From Flavonifractor hominis (GTDB lineage Bacteria > Bacillota > Clostridia > Oscillospirales > Oscillospiraceae), in assembly GCF_040095835.1 (NCBI RefSeq), contig NZ_JBBMFT010000002.1:186001-250000 (forward strand): 64,000 bases of DNA, read 5' to 3'. Below the pieces are notes generated by a model. The model was not told the origin of the DNA. It did no database searches and worked only from the letters and a program-made list of their open reading frames with translations. Every line of letters begins with the position of its first letter. The first letter of the stretch is position 1. This document shows, one piece after another, positions 17,287 through 26,302 of the stretch. Position numbers and translations under genes: made by a program.

Positions 17287-18294
17287 ATGCTCCACCGGCG
17301 CATCATCTATCTGGAGGTACTGGCCGCCGCCGTGCTGTTCCAGATCTTCTTCGAGCACTACTTCGCCACCTTCCTGCTGGTGCTGCTGGTGCTCTTTCCC
17401 CTGCTCTCCCTGCTTTTGAGCCTGCCCGTTCTGCTGCGCTGCTCCCTGCGGCTGACCCCCCAGGACCCAGCCGTTCCCCGGGGCGCCGGTGCCGGCTTTC
17501 TCACCGTGCTGGACAACCCCTCCCGCCTGCCCCTGGCCCGGCTGAAGTTCCGCCTGGTGTGGGAAAACCAGCTCACCGGGGAGCGGGGCCGGCAGCTGCA
17601 AACCATCTCCGGCGCGTCGGAGGGGGCCCGCCTCACCCAATCAGTCCCCACCGATCACTGCGGCCGGGTGGTGGGCCGCATCCAACAGGCCCGTGCCTGC
17701 GACCTGCTTGGGCTGTTTGCCCTGCCGGTGCGCACAAGGGGAGCATCGGCAGTACTGGTGCTGCCCATCCCGCTGGAGGAGGATCGGCCGCCTGAGACCT
17801 GCGGAGGCCAGGGCGGCACCGTGCTGCGCCCCCGGCCCGGCGGCGGTCCCGGGGAGGACTACGACCTGCGGGACTACCGGGCGGGTGACCCCCTGCGTTC
17901 GGTCCACTGGAAGCTCTCCTCCAAGCGGGACGAGCTGGTGGTTCGGGAGACGCTGGAGCCCCGGCAGGCCCCGCTGGTACTCACCTTCGACCACTTCGGC
18001 CCACCCGGGCAGGTGGAGCGCGCCCTGGACCGGCTGTACGGTCTGTCCCGGCAGCTGCTGCAACGGGAACGGCCCCACCACATTCAGTGGGCCGATCCGG
18101 TCAGCGGCGTGGTGGAGGACTGTGCCGTGGAAAGTGAGCGGGCCCTTATGACCTGCCTGGAGCGCATCTGCTCCACCCCCGCTCCTGTTCAGGGTCGTTC
18201 CATCCTGGACGGCGTTCTCCGCCTGCCCGGCGGCGCCGGGCGGCCCCAGCACCTGCATGTGACCGCCACCGGTGTGGAAGGAGGTGGTGGATGA
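17287..18294 (+). CDS. DUF58 domain protein
   Basis: The 335-residue protein has two membrane segments near the N-terminus (about residues 10-50). A beta-rich stretch is followed by the DUF58 signature (DYRAGDPLRSVHWKLSSK) and a vWA-like C-terminal part. DUF58 proteins are the usual partners of MoxR ATPases. The start is 5 bp after the moxR stop, and its TGA overlaps the ATG of the next gene. The molecular role is not known. Confidence 0.88.
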   Translation: MLHRRIIYLEVLAAAVLFQIFFEHYFATFLLVLLVLFPLLSLLLSLPVLLRCSLRLTPQDPAVPRGAGAGFLTVLDNPSRLPLARLKFRLVWENQLTGERGRQLQTISGASEGARLTQSVPTDHCGRVVGRIQQARACDLLGLFALPVRTRGASAVLVLPIPLEEDRPPETCGGQGGTVLRPRPGGGPGEDYDLRDYRAGDPLRSVHWKLSSKRDELVVRETLEPRQAPLVLTFDHFGPPGQVERALDRLYGLSRQLLQRERPHHIQWADPVSGVVEDCAVESERALMTCLERICSTPAPVQGRSILDGVLRLPGGAGRPQHLHVTATGVEGGGG

Positions 18295-20642
18295 TGTCTG
18301 CCCGCAGAGTTCCATCCCGCCTGCGCCGGGGCCCTGGCGTATTGGCGGGAGACGCCTGCCTGCTGTTTTTACTGGTAAGCGGAGTGCTGTTCTGCTTTCT
18401 CAGCGCTTTTTCGGTGGAAACCGCGCCCAGGCTGCTGCTGGTAGCCTGTGTCGTCTATACCCTGCTGGCCCTTCTGGTGTGGTCTCTGCCCCGCCGCTGG
18501 TGGCTGCTGCCGCTGCTGATCCTCGGCGCCCTGTGGGGCGTTTTGGTGTGGCGGAACTGGCCGCTGCTGGTGCTGGGCGAGGTACGCCTGCGCTGCGACG
18601 TGATCAACACCTTTGTCCTTCAGCTGGAGGTGGGCGGCACCATCCGCCCGGTGGTAGAGCTGCCCCCTTGGGCCTGGCCCAGGTGCGTCACACTGCTGCT
18701 GCAGCTGGCCCTTTTCCCCATCGGGATGCTGCTGGGGCTGTTTCTGGTGCGCCTGCGCTCCTTCGCCCTGTGCTTTTGGGTGAGCGTACCCTTCCTGCTG
18801 GTACCGGTGTGCCTGTCCATCACACCGGACTGGCTGCCTCTGATGGCCCTGCTGCTGGTGTGGCTGGTGCTGGGGCTGTCCTCTCTGGCCGCCCGGCACG
18901 ACCGGCAGGGAGCCGCCCGGCTGCACCTTATCTCCCTCCCCGCCGCCGCCCTGCTGCTGGCAGTGCTCACCCTGGCCATGCCCCAGCAGTCCTACCAGCG
19001 CCCGGCCTGGGCTGACCGGGCCAACGCGGCCATTACTCAGTGGGCCACCGAGCTGGACGGTCCCTTCCAGGGCAACGGCATCCTAGGTGGGAGTTCCGAT
19101 GGGTTGGCCAATCCGGACGGCACGGTGTCCCTGTCCAGCGCCGGACCGCTGGACTTCTCCGGCCGGACGGTGCTGGATGTGCGCACCTCCCTGCGGGGGC
19201 GGATCTACCTGCGGGGCTTCTCCTGCGCGGTGTACGACGGGGAGAGCTGGGCCCCCCTCAGTGAGGAAACCTACAGCCAGCTCTTCTGGGAGAAAGACGA
19301 TTTTAATTCCCTGATATCCAGCGTTTACCATCCATCCCTGAACGGTTATCAGCCCATGAACTTCCCCGCCCTGGCCAACCGGAACAGCTTTTCCGACAAG
19401 AACTACGCCAAAGTCATCGTGCGCAATGTGGGCACCAGCGGCAGCTATATCTACTGCCCCTACCAGATCCTTACCCAGCCGGAGGAACTCTCCTCGGCTC
19501 AGTTCGTCTATGACTACTGCCTGGCCCCGACGGAGAAGGATGTACCGACCTATACGCTTTATGTGCAGCCCGATTGTTCCCCCAACTCGGGAGCCCAGCT
19601 GCCTTCTGAGGCGGTCGGGGCGGAAGCCCAGTACCGGAGCTTTGTATCTGATCATTATATGGACATCCCGGCGCAGGCACTGCCTGCCGTGGAGCAGGCT
19701 GTTTACGAACTGATGAACCAACTCAACGACGTGTCGCTCTACGGCACAGACAACCCGGCCTACCAGGACTATCTGGACTTTGCCCCGGCCGGTGTCCTGA
19801 CGCAGGAGCAGTATGACCGCCAGCTCCCGCTGTTGCTGGCCGAAGTAACGGCCGCCTACCTGGACGATCTGGCGGAGTACGACCCGGACACTCCCGTCAC
19901 GCCCGCGGACCAGGACTTTATCTCCTACTTTCTGAGCGAAAGTCACCGGGGCTATTGTATGCACTTCGCCAGCGCCGCCACGCTGATGCTGCGCTACCTG
20001 GGCGTCCCCACCCGGTATGTGTCGGGCTATGTGGCCGATGTACCTGCCTCCGGGCGGGTAAACGTGCCTGACTCCGCCGCTCATGCCTGGGTGGAGATCT
20101 ACATTGACGGCTACGGCTGGGAACCGGTGGAGGTCACTCCCGCCTACGCCGGGAGCACCCCGGGGCAGAGCGGTACGCAGCTGGAGGCGGAGCCTACTCC
20201 AACCCCCACGCCCACGCCGGCGGCTACCCATACGCCCCAGACCGTCCAGCCCACTCCCTCCGCTGCACCGGATGCGCCGGAGGAAACTCCGACCGACCTG
20301 CGTCCCCTGCTGGCCATACTGGCGGCAGCGGTGCTGGTCCTGGCCCTTCCCCTGCGCCGGGCGCTGGCCCGCCGGGCCCGGGAGAAGCGCTTCCGGGACA
20401 GCAACCCCAACCGGGCCGTCATCGCAGGCTATCGTTACCTGCTGCGCCTGGAGCGCTGGGGGGCATCCATGTCTCCCCAGACTGAGGAGCTGGCCAAGAA
20501 GGCCAAATTCAGCCCCCATACCCTGACGGAGGAGGAGCGTCAGGCAGTCCTCTCCGATGTTCAAAGCGCCGCGGCAGCGGTGAGCAAAGTCTCACCCTGG
20601 TACCGGCGGCTGTTGCTGCGCTATCTATTGGCTCTCCTATGA
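18291..20642 (+). CDS. Membrane transglutaminase-like (TgpA-type) protein
   Basis: The 783-residue protein has about six N-terminal membrane segments (residues 20-230), then an outside region. The transglutaminase-like core has catalytic Cys in RGYCMHFAS (about 555), His in AHAWVE (about 597) and Asp in IDGYGW (about 605). A Thr/Pro-repeat linker (PTPTPTPT), a last membrane helix (about 675-695) and a cytosolic tail follow. The arrangement matches TgpA/DUF3488 proteins. Their substrate is generally unknown; a wall or surface-protein crosslinking or hydrolysis role is inferred. Its ATG overlaps the DUF58 stop. Confidence 0.88.
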   Translation: MMSARRVPSRLRRGPGVLAGDACLLFLLVSGVLFCFLSAFSVETAPRLLLVACVVYTLLALLVWSLPRRWWLLPLLILGALWGVLVWRNWPLLVLGEVRLRCDVINTFVLQLEVGGTIRPVVELPPWAWPRCVTLLLQLALFPIGMLLGLFLVRLRSFALCFWVSVPFLLVPVCLSITPDWLPLMALLLVWLVLGLSSLAARHDRQGAARLHLISLPAAALLLAVLTLAMPQQSYQRPAWADRANAAITQWATELDGPFQGNGILGGSSDGLANPDGTVSLSSAGPLDFSGRTVLDVRTSLRGRIYLRGFSCAVYDGESWAPLSEETYSQLFWEKDDFNSLISSVYHPSLNGYQPMNFPALANRNSFSDKNYAKVIVRNVGTSGSYIYCPYQILTQPEELSSAQFVYDYCLAPTEKDVPTYTLYVQPDCSPNSGAQLPSEAVGAEAQYRSFVSDHYMDIPAQALPAVEQAVYELMNQLNDVSLYGTDNPAYQDYLDFAPAGVLTQEQYDRQLPLLLAEVTAAYLDDLAEYDPDTPVTPADQDFISYFLSESHRGYCMHFASAATLMLRYLGVPTRYVSGYVADVPASGRVNVPDSAAHAWVEIYIDGYGWEPVEVTPAYAGSTPGQSGTQLEAEPTPTPTPTPAATHTPQTVQPTPSAAPDAPEETPTDLRPLLAILAAAVLVLALPLRRALARRAREKRFRDSNPNRAVIAGYRYLLRLERWGASMSPQTEELAKKAKFSPHTLTEEERQAVLSDVQSAAAAVSKVSPWYRRLLLRYLLALL

Positions 20643-20653
20643 CCGACAAACAA

Positions 20654-20688
20654 AACGGGGACACAGGCTGCACGCCTGTGTCCCCGTT
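20654..20688. terminator. Bidirectional terminator
   Basis: A 15-bp perfect stem AACGGGGACACAGGC with its complement and a 5-nt loop, between the convergent transglutaminase and LtaS-like genes. T-runs are short, so efficiency is uncertain. Confidence 0.75.
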
Positions 20689-20691
20689 GTC

Positions 20692-22566
20692 TTAGCCGGT
20701 CAGGGTAAAGAAGTTCTCCACCCGGTTTTTCTTGTCAAAGACGTTGTTGTACACCAGCTTCTGGTAGTCGGCCACCTGCTCTTCTGCCTCGGCAGGCAGG
20801 GGATCGTTCTCCCCATACCAGGTCCCGTCGGCGGTACCGGTGCCCACCGTGTTGATGACGGGCACGCTCTGCCATAGCTGGGCGAGGTATTTCTGGTACC
20901 CTGTCATGGGCAGATGAGCCGTCTGCATCAGCAGCGAGGAGAGGTAGTTAAGGGACAGCTCCACCCCCTGGGCCTCCGGGATGTCATAGTTGGCCCAGAG
21001 CACAAAGGGCACCATCTGCTTTTTCTGGGCCAGGGCGGTATCCGGGTCGGTCCCCAGCACGTCTGTGTAGAAATTGGTGGCCACCTGGGGCTGGTGATCG
21101 CCGAAGAGGAGGATCATGGTGGGCTCCTCCACTCCGGAAAAATAGTCGATAAGATACTCCAGCGCCAAATCGCTCTGGTAGATGAGGGAGAGGTACTGGT
21201 TCACCGTCTGGAAGCGCCCCTCCAGCTCCCCGGTAAGCCACACCGTGGCGGGCAGATTGGTCCAAGCCATCTGATAGGCGCTGTGGTTCTGCATGGTGAC
21301 GTTGAAGAGGAACAGCGGCTCCCCCTCCTCCTTCTCCTCGTACAGGCGGATCAGGTTCTCATAGTCGCACTGGTCGGTGACATACCCCGTCTTTTCGTCT
21401 CCCCGCATGTAGGTGCGGTTTTGAAAATCACTCTCAAAATAGACCTCGTCAAAACCGAAGTCGGCGTACACCGCCGGCCGGTTCCACCCCGAGGAGCGGT
21501 AGGGATGGGCGGCTACGGCCCGGTAGCCCAGCGCCTTCATCTGTCCCACCAGGCTGGGGTCCCCGTCGGAGACGTACATCTGATAGGGCACGGTGCCCGC
21601 CGGCAGGAACGCCGTCGTATTGCCTGTGAGGAACTCATACTCAGAGTTGGCGGTGGTCCCGCCGAACACGGAGGAGTAGGCGTAGCCTTTGATGGTGTTT
21701 TCCGTCAGGGAGTGGAGGAAGGGCATGGCATCCCGGTTGGTCTCCACCCCGGGCAGCACGCTCAGGTCAGAAAAGGACTCGTTCATGATCACAATGACAT
21801 TGACCGGCTGGGTGCCGCCCTCCGCCCCCACCGTGACGGACGAGCTGTCGCCGGTATACTCCTCTGTCAGCGCACTCAGGGCCTGCTGGGAATAGCCCTC
21901 CGGCTTCTCGGCACGCATGTATTTCAGGCACACGGAGAAGTTCAGCATTAGTCCGTTGCCCCGGGTGGTCCACATGGAGGGCTCGATGCCCAGCCGCTCT
22001 ACCAGCCCCGTTCCGAAAAACGCCCCCAGGACCAGCACCGCCGCCCCGGCACACGGCACAAAGCGCCGCCAGGTGAACTTCTGCCGCTCCTCCCGGGGCA
22101 GCAGGGAGACCGCCAGGATGGCCCCCACCAGGATAAACAAAGTGAGCCACTGGGCATCATCCAGACGGTAATCGTAATTGCCCGCCACGTTGAATGCTGT
22201 GCCCAGGGTAAGAAAATCGCCCGGGAAGAGGGTCCGGCCTCGGAAGGCGATGAGATAGTGGTTGGTCATCCCAAAGCCCCAGGCGATGCCCAGCCCCCAC
22301 TTCACTGCTGCGGTGCGCCGGCCCCGCAGCAGCCACAGCGCCATCTCCCCCAGGTAGTACCACACCAGGTTGAGCGCGATTTGTACGGGAGTAAAGCTGG
22401 CCCAGGGATTGTTGTAATTGAGGTACTCCACCAGCGTGAAGGACAACAGCGGCGCCAGTAGGAGCAGCACTCGCCCTGTCCATACCGCCTGCCGCTCACT
22501 CAGGGAGAGCTTGGGATAGGCCCATTTTCGTTTTCTTTTTTGTGGTTGTTCTACGAGATCCGTCAT
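20692..22566 (-). CDS. LTA synthase family (sulfatase-fold) phosphoglycerol transferase
   Basis: The 624-residue protein has five membrane segments (about residues 30-190), then an extracellular sulfatase-fold domain. The domain carries the metal ligand Glu in MNESFSDL (about 263), the catalytic Thr in FGGTTANSEYEF (304/305), and FGDHQP with metal-binding Asp/His. This matches LtaS-like enzymes that polymerise or transfer glycerol phosphate from phosphatidylglycerol. Other sulfatase-fold envelope transferases are possible. It is monocistronic, ending at the terminator next to the transglutaminase gene. Confidence 0.88.
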   Translation of the reverse strand: MTDLVEQPQKRKRKWAYPKLSLSERQAVWTGRVLLLLAPLLSFTLVEYLNYNNPWASFTPVQIALNLVWYYLGEMALWLLRGRRTAAVKWGLGIAWGFGMTNHYLIAFRGRTLFPGDFLTLGTAFNVAGNYDYRLDDAQWLTLFILVGAILAVSLLPREERQKFTWRRFVPCAGAAVLVLGAFFGTGLVERLGIEPSMWTTRGNGLMLNFSVCLKYMRAEKPEGYSQQALSALTEEYTGDSSSVTVGAEGGTQPVNVIVIMNESFSDLSVLPGVETNRDAMPFLHSLTENTIKGYAYSSVFGGTTANSEYEFLTGNTTAFLPAGTVPYQMYVSDGDPSLVGQMKALGYRAVAAHPYRSSGWNRPAVYADFGFDEVYFESDFQNRTYMRGDEKTGYVTDQCDYENLIRLYEEKEEGEPLFLFNVTMQNHSAYQMAWTNLPATVWLTGELEGRFQTVNQYLSLIYQSDLALEYLIDYFSGVEEPTMILLFGDHQPQVATNFYTDVLGTDPDTALAQKKQMVPFVLWANYDIPEAQGVELSLNYLSSLLMQTAHLPMTGYQKYLAQLWQSVPVINTVGTGTADGTWYGENDPLPAEAEEQVADYQKLVYNNVFDKKNRVENFFTLTG

Positions 22567-22613
22567 GATTTTACGCTGCCTTTACCAAAATATCATGTTG
22601 AACATTTTACCAC

Positions 22614-22649
22614 AAAAGAGCGAAAGCACAATGCGCTTTCGCTCTTTTT
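22614..22649 (-). terminator. Terminator of the crp-ABC transporter operon
   Basis: A perfect 14-bp stem AAAAGAGCGAAAGC/GCTTTCGCTCTTTT, 10 bp after the ATPase stop, with T-runs in both directions. Confidence 0.9.
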
Positions 22650-22659
22650 AATCAAATCT

Positions 22660-23241
22660 TTATCCTTGCAATATCCGCAGGGGCGGCCCGTCCAGGGGGA
22701 TCATCCGGTCACACAGGGCCACCACCTCCGCCTCGTGGCTGGAGAGGAGCACGGGTACACCCAGCCCACGGATGCGCGCCAGAATGCGCCCGGCACAGGG
22801 GGCATCCACCCCGGTGAAGGGCTCGTCCAGCAGGAACACCGCCCCTCCGCAGGCCAGGGTCCGGGCCAGAGCCAACCGCCGGCGCATGCCCCCCGAGAGG
22901 GCCGCCGGGCGCTGCCCCGCCGCCTCTTCCAGCTCCACCAGCTCCAGCCAGCGTCCCGCCTCTCCCCGGCGGGCACGGGGAAGTACGTCGGAAATGTGCT
23001 GCGCCGCCGTGCGCCAGGGCAGCAGCCGGTCCTCCTGAAAGAGGAGCACCGGTCGATCTGGCACATTCACCTTTCCTCCTTCTGTCTCCTGCAGCCCGGC
23101 CAGGACCCGCAGCAGGGTGGTCTTGCCGCAGCCCGAGGGGCCGGACAGGGCCGTAATCCCCTTCTCCGGGAAACAGGCGCTGAAGTGGTCCAGCACCCGC
23201 TTTTTTTCAAAACAGACCGTAATATCCTCCACCGATATCAC
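22660..23241 (-). CDS. ABC transporter ATP-binding protein (NitT/TauT class)
   Basis: The 193-residue ATPase has Walker A GPSGCGKTT, a Q-loop (LLFQEDRLLPW), the signature LSGGMRRRLALA, Walker B VFLLDEP and an H-loop (SSHEAEV). It is short for the family (usually about 250), losing only the C-terminal region. The Q-loop followed by RLLPW is typical of the nitrate/sulfonate/taurine class. The start is a GTG whose bases overlap the permease TGA. Confidence 0.9.
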   Translation of the reverse strand: MISVEDITVCFEKKRVLDHFSACFPEKGITALSGPSGCGKTTLLRVLAGLQETEGGKVNVPDRPVLLFQEDRLLPWRTAAQHISDVLPRARRGEAGRWLELVELEEAAGQRPAALSGGMRRRLALARTLACGGAVFLLDEPFTGVDAPCAGRILARIRGLGVPVLLSSHEAEVVALCDRMIPLDGPPLRILQG

Positions 23242-24032
23242 AGTGACTCCCCCCTTCCCAGCCGCCGGAACAGCAGAGCCAGTACGCCCTCCAACAGAAA
23301 ACTCAGGATGATGACCACCCCGGTCCAGGCAAAGAGGTCCGCCGTCTCCAGAGTGATCTTGGAGCGATAGAGCTGGGTACCGATGGCCAGCGCTGGCTGA
23401 CAGAGCACCTCGGCCGCCACCCCCGCTTTCCAGGCCAGGCCCAGAGCGGTGGCACAGCCGCTGGCGAAATAAGGCTGCACCGAGGGCAGATAGACCAGCC
23501 GCACCGTTCTGGCCCGACCGAAACGATAGGCCCGGGCAGCCTCCAGCAGCTGAGGATCGGTCTGGTTGATGCCTTTACAGACGCTGGCCCACACCACCGG
23601 CAGCACCATCAGTGCGGAGACGATCGCAGGCACCAGCCCGGTGGTGGGAGACCAGAGGAGCACCAGCACAATAAAGGAGGCCACTGGCACGGCCCGCACC
23701 ACCTTGACGGCGGGGGCCAGCACCCAATGGGCGGGACGGCAAACGCTGGTAAGTACCGCCGCGACGGTCCCCGCCGCTGCTCCGGCAGCAAAGCCAGAAA
23801 AGATCCGTCCCAGGCTTACCACCGCCGTCCGCCAAAACTCCGCCTGCACGGCAAGCGCACACAGCCGCTCCACCACCAGGCGGGGCGCCGGAAGCAGCAG
23901 GGTGCCGTGCCCCCCGGTCTTCTGGTCCAGCAGCAGGGCCGCAAGCTGCCAAACCCCCAGCCAGAAGGCCAGGGGTATGACAACTTTCAGTATTTTTATC
24001 CCGATATTATTCCGCGATGTAGTAGAACGCAT
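23238..24032 (-). CDS. ABC transporter permease (NitT/TauT class)
   Basis: A permease of about 264 residues with six membrane segments. The EAA-like loop reads EAARAYRFGRARTVRLVYLPS, preceding GCATALGLAWKAGVAAE, a pattern of the SsuC/TauC group. The start is uncertain: the ATG at 24032 lies inside the end of the binding-protein gene, with GGAGGT 13 bases upstream. A longer reading to 24086 is less likely. Confidence 0.85.
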   Translation of the reverse strand: MRSTTSRNNIGIKILKVVIPLAFWLGVWQLAALLLDQKTGGHGTLLLPAPRLVVERLCALAVQAEFWRTAVVSLGRIFSGFAAGAAAGTVAAVLTSVCRPAHWVLAPAVKVVRAVPVASFIVLVLLWSPTTGLVPAIVSALMVLPVVWASVCKGINQTDPQLLEAARAYRFGRARTVRLVYLPSVQPYFASGCATALGLAWKAGVAAEVLCQPALAIGTQLYRSKITLETADLFAWTGVVIILSFLLEGVLALLFRRLGRGESL

Positions 24033-25077
24033 CGTCAGGAATGGCACCTCCGATGGAGGTGGGGTCGGCGGCATAAAGTACCTCATAGTAGCTGGAAATA
24101 CCCTTCAGATCGTCTCCGGTCAGGCAGACCATGTTGGCCTGGGGAATAGCGGCCTCGGCAATCGCGGCCTTGGGCACGATGCCGTACTGCTCCATGAGTT
24201 GGGATGCCTCCGTAGGATTCTCATTGGCATAATCAATGGAGGCGGCGTACTCGGCCAGGATACCGGGCACCAGTTCGCTGTTCTCCTCCAGCCACTCGGT
24301 GCGCGCCACGAGGCACCCCATGGTAAAGGTGCCCTCCGCCCCGGAGGCCTGCCAGGCGTCGTTCAGGTCGATTGCGTCGCGCACATCGGCGTTCTGCATC
24401 ATCACACTGGTGGCCGCGGGTACAGGCAGCATGCACAGGTCGATCTGGCCGGAGGCCATCAGGGTGGTCAGCTCCTCGCTGGCCTTCCACTCAATGGTCA
24501 CGTCCTCACCGGGTGTGAGACCGTTCTGCTCCAGCAGGTAGTTGAGCACGTATTCCGGGTTGGACCCCTGGCCGGTGGCATAGATCGTCCTGCCCGCCAG
24601 GTCGGCCAGGCTGTGCACGCTGTCTCCGTTCTCCAGGATGTGCAGCACCCCCAAAGTGTTGAGGGCCAGCAGCTTCACCCCGCCGGTCTTGTTGTACAGC
24701 GTGGCGGCCAGATTGGTGGGGATGGCCGCAATGTCCAGCTCCCCGTTGTTGAGCTTGGGCACGATATCGTTGGCCGGGTCGGAGCCCAGGGTCACCTCAT
24801 AGCGCACGAAGGTCCCCCCCTCGGCATAGGTCCCGTCCTCCACTTGGGCAAAGGCCGCGTCGTTGTCGGCCAGCATCTTGGCCGCCCCCATGCCGGTGGG
24901 GCCGCTGAGCAGGCCCAGCTGCACGGTGGTATAGGGTACAGCGGTCTCCTGGGCCGGGGTCTGGCTCTCCACCGGCGGGGTGGTCTGGGCCTCCGGCTCC
25001 TCTTTGGGTGCGCAGCCGGCAGTCAGTCCCACAACAAGGGCCAGGCTCAGACCCAGGGCAAGCAGTTTGTGTTTCAT
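24007..25077 (-). CDS. ABC transporter substrate-binding lipoprotein
   Basis: The 356-residue protein has a lipoprotein signal (MKHKLLALGLSLALVVGL then lipobox LTAGC, Cys about 22) and a Pro/Thr/Glu-rich linker. A periplasmic-binding fold of the NMT1/SsuA-like type follows (QLGLLSGPTGMGAAKM, LAGRTIYATGQGSNPEY). The substrate cannot be read from the sequence. The ATG at 25077 is preferred, with AAAGGA nine bases upstream. It follows the Crp/Fnr gene by 23 bp. Confidence 0.88.
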   Translation of the reverse strand: MKHKLLALGLSLALVVGLTAGCAPKEEPEAQTTPPVESQTPAQETAVPYTTVQLGLLSGPTGMGAAKMLADNDAAFAQVEDGTYAEGGTFVRYEVTLGSDPANDIVPKLNNGELDIAAIPTNLAATLYNKTGGVKLLALNTLGVLHILENGDSVHSLADLAGRTIYATGQGSNPEYVLNYLLEQNGLTPGEDVTIEWKASEELTTLMASGQIDLCMLPVPAATSVMMQNADVRDAIDLNDAWQASGAEGTFTMGCLVARTEWLEENSELVPGILAEYAASIDYANENPTEASQLMEQYGIVPKAAIAEAAIPQANMVCLTGDDLKGISSYYEVLYAADPTSIGGAIPDDAFYYIAE

Positions 25078-25100
25078 ATCACTCATTCCTTTCCTTTTAT

Positions 25101-25760
25101 CTATGCATTTTCCAGGCGTGTCTGGTCCAAAATAAGGATCTGGCGGCCCTCTCTGCGGATAGCCCCTTCCTCCGTCAGCTGGTCCAGTGCCCGGTAGAGA
25201 GAGGCACGGCTCACTCCCAGGCGGCGGGCCAGCGCCGCGGCGGGGCAGTCCAGCTCCGCCGTTTCCCCCGTCCGTCGGGCCAGCAGATAGCGAGCCAGCT
25301 TCCGCTCGGCACTTCCGGCGGTCAGCGCGTCGATCTTCCCGCTGAGAAAGCGGATACGGCCGGACAGATAGCGCACATAGCTGCGCCCCACTGCCGGAAA
25401 ACGGACCATCAGCTCCTCCACCAGCTCCTGGGGCAGAAACAGCAGCCGGCAGGCTGTAAGGGCAGTAAGGGTGGTGGCGTAGGCGCCCTCGTCCTGAAAC
25501 AGGGCCGCCGCCCCGAACAGTTCCCCGGGCTCCAGCACGCTCATAAGCAGCGTGCCCTTGCTGACCTGGATGCGCCCTTCCACTACCAGTCCCAGACAGC
25601 GCTGAAAGGACTCGGGGGTATAGATCACCGACCCGCGGGTTGCCCGCTTCACCGTACAGCGGGGATCATCCAGGGCAGCCTGGGCTGCCTCGGCCGGCGC
25701 GTCCCGAAACAGGACGCTCCCCGCCAGCAGAAGTCGGGCTTTCTCCTCCCGGTCTTCCAT
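25101..25760 (-). CDS. Crp/Fnr family transcriptional regulator
   Basis: The 219-residue protein has an N-terminal cyclic-nucleotide-binding-like beta barrel (VVEGRIQVSKGTLLMSVLEPGELFGAAALF). A dimer helix and a C-terminal winged helix follow, with recognition helix region VSRASLYRALDQLTEEG. The few cysteines are scattered, so there is no Fnr-type Fe-S cluster. The conserved Arg/Thr of cAMP binding are not obvious. It leads the ABC operon and is probably its local regulator. A palindrome sits between its promoter and start (25771-25789). Confidence 0.9.
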   Translation of the reverse strand: MEDREEKARLLLAGSVLFRDAPAEAAQAALDDPRCTVKRATRGSVIYTPESFQRCLGLVVEGRIQVSKGTLLMSVLEPGELFGAAALFQDEGAYATTLTALTACRLLFLPQELVEELMVRFPAVGRSYVRYLSGRIRFLSGKIDALTAGSAERKLARYLLARRTGETAELDCPAAALARRLGVSRASLYRALDQLTEEGAIRREGRQILILDQTRLENA

Positions 25761-25770
25761 GCCTCCTCCT

Positions 25771-25789
25771 CCATTTCTGTCTCAAATGG
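25771..25789. promoter_or_regulatory. Palindrome, candidate operator of the Crp/Fnr gene
   Basis: The perfect inverted repeat CCATTT-N7-AAATGG lies just upstream of the ribosome site of the Crp/Fnr gene and downstream of its promoter. Its position suits repression by the operon's own regulator (inference). Confidence 0.45.
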
Positions 25790-25797
25790 TACAGTTT

Positions 25798-25825
25798 AGT
25801 CTAGCATGCAATTTTTAAATGTCAA
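25798..25825 (-). promoter_or_regulatory. Promoter of the Crp/Fnr-ABC operon
   Basis: TTGACA (25820-25825), a 16-bp spacer and TAGACT (25798-25803) on the minus strand. Confidence 0.7.
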
Positions 25826-25879
25826 GGTCCACTTTTCCTTTTGGTCCATAGAATGAAGCAGAAAAGGAGGGATTGCCCT

Positions 25880-26188
25880 ATGTTGAACCCAGACCGCCGC
25901 CGGGACCCGGCTCGCATCCGTGCCCAGGCCGAGGCCGCGGCCAAAACCATCCTTGCCCAGAGCCGCGCCGGTACCGCTCCGTTGGAGGAGACCCCCATGC
26001 GCCGCTACCGGCCGCTGGGACCACTGTGTATGCCCTGCCTGCCGTCCGCCCTGCCCGATGCGGGGATGCAGGCCGGACTGGACCGGGTGCTTGAGGCACT
26101 GAACGAACAAAATCAACTGCTGGTCGACCTGCTGGGGGCAGTCAATGCCCTGAACGCTGCTACTCTGAGCATTCAAAACCGGCTCTAA
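25880..26188 (+). CDS. Small hypothetical protein
   Basis: A 102-residue protein with no recognised family. AAAGGAGGG lies 8 bases before the ATG at 25880, good support for translation. Visible features are a basic N-terminus (LNPDRRRDPARIRAQAEAA), an Ala-rich helix, a CMPC pair (a CxxC) in the middle, and an amphipathic C-terminal helix rich in Leu/Asn/Gln that could form a coiled coil. It is divergent from the Crp/Fnr gene. An earlier in-frame ATG at 25841 has no ribosome site. Confidence 0.6.
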   Translation: MLNPDRRRDPARIRAQAEAAAKTILAQSRAGTAPLEETPMRRYRPLGPLCMPCLPSALPDAGMQAGLDRVLEALNEQNQLLVDLLGAVNALNAATLSIQNRL

Positions 26189-26224
26189 ATTTCTTACATC
26201 CATATAAATTTTTAAAAATCTCTC

Positions 26225-26253
26225 TTGTCAGACGGCTTGTAGTTTTATATACT
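26225..26253 (+). promoter_or_regulatory. Promoter of the LCP gene
   Basis: TTGTCA (26225-26230), 17-bp spacer, TATACT (26248-26253), about 50 bp before the start codon. Confidence 0.65.
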
Positions 26254-26302
26254 GTAACAAGTTTGTTGACATAATTACTACCAAAGAGAAAGGGGCGCAC
26301 CT

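Noticed and set aside
20199..20290. PTPTPTPT repeat in the transglutaminase gene as a DNA tandem repeat of interest
   Set aside because: It is a Pro/Thr linker between the extracellular domain and the last membrane helix, common in such proteins.
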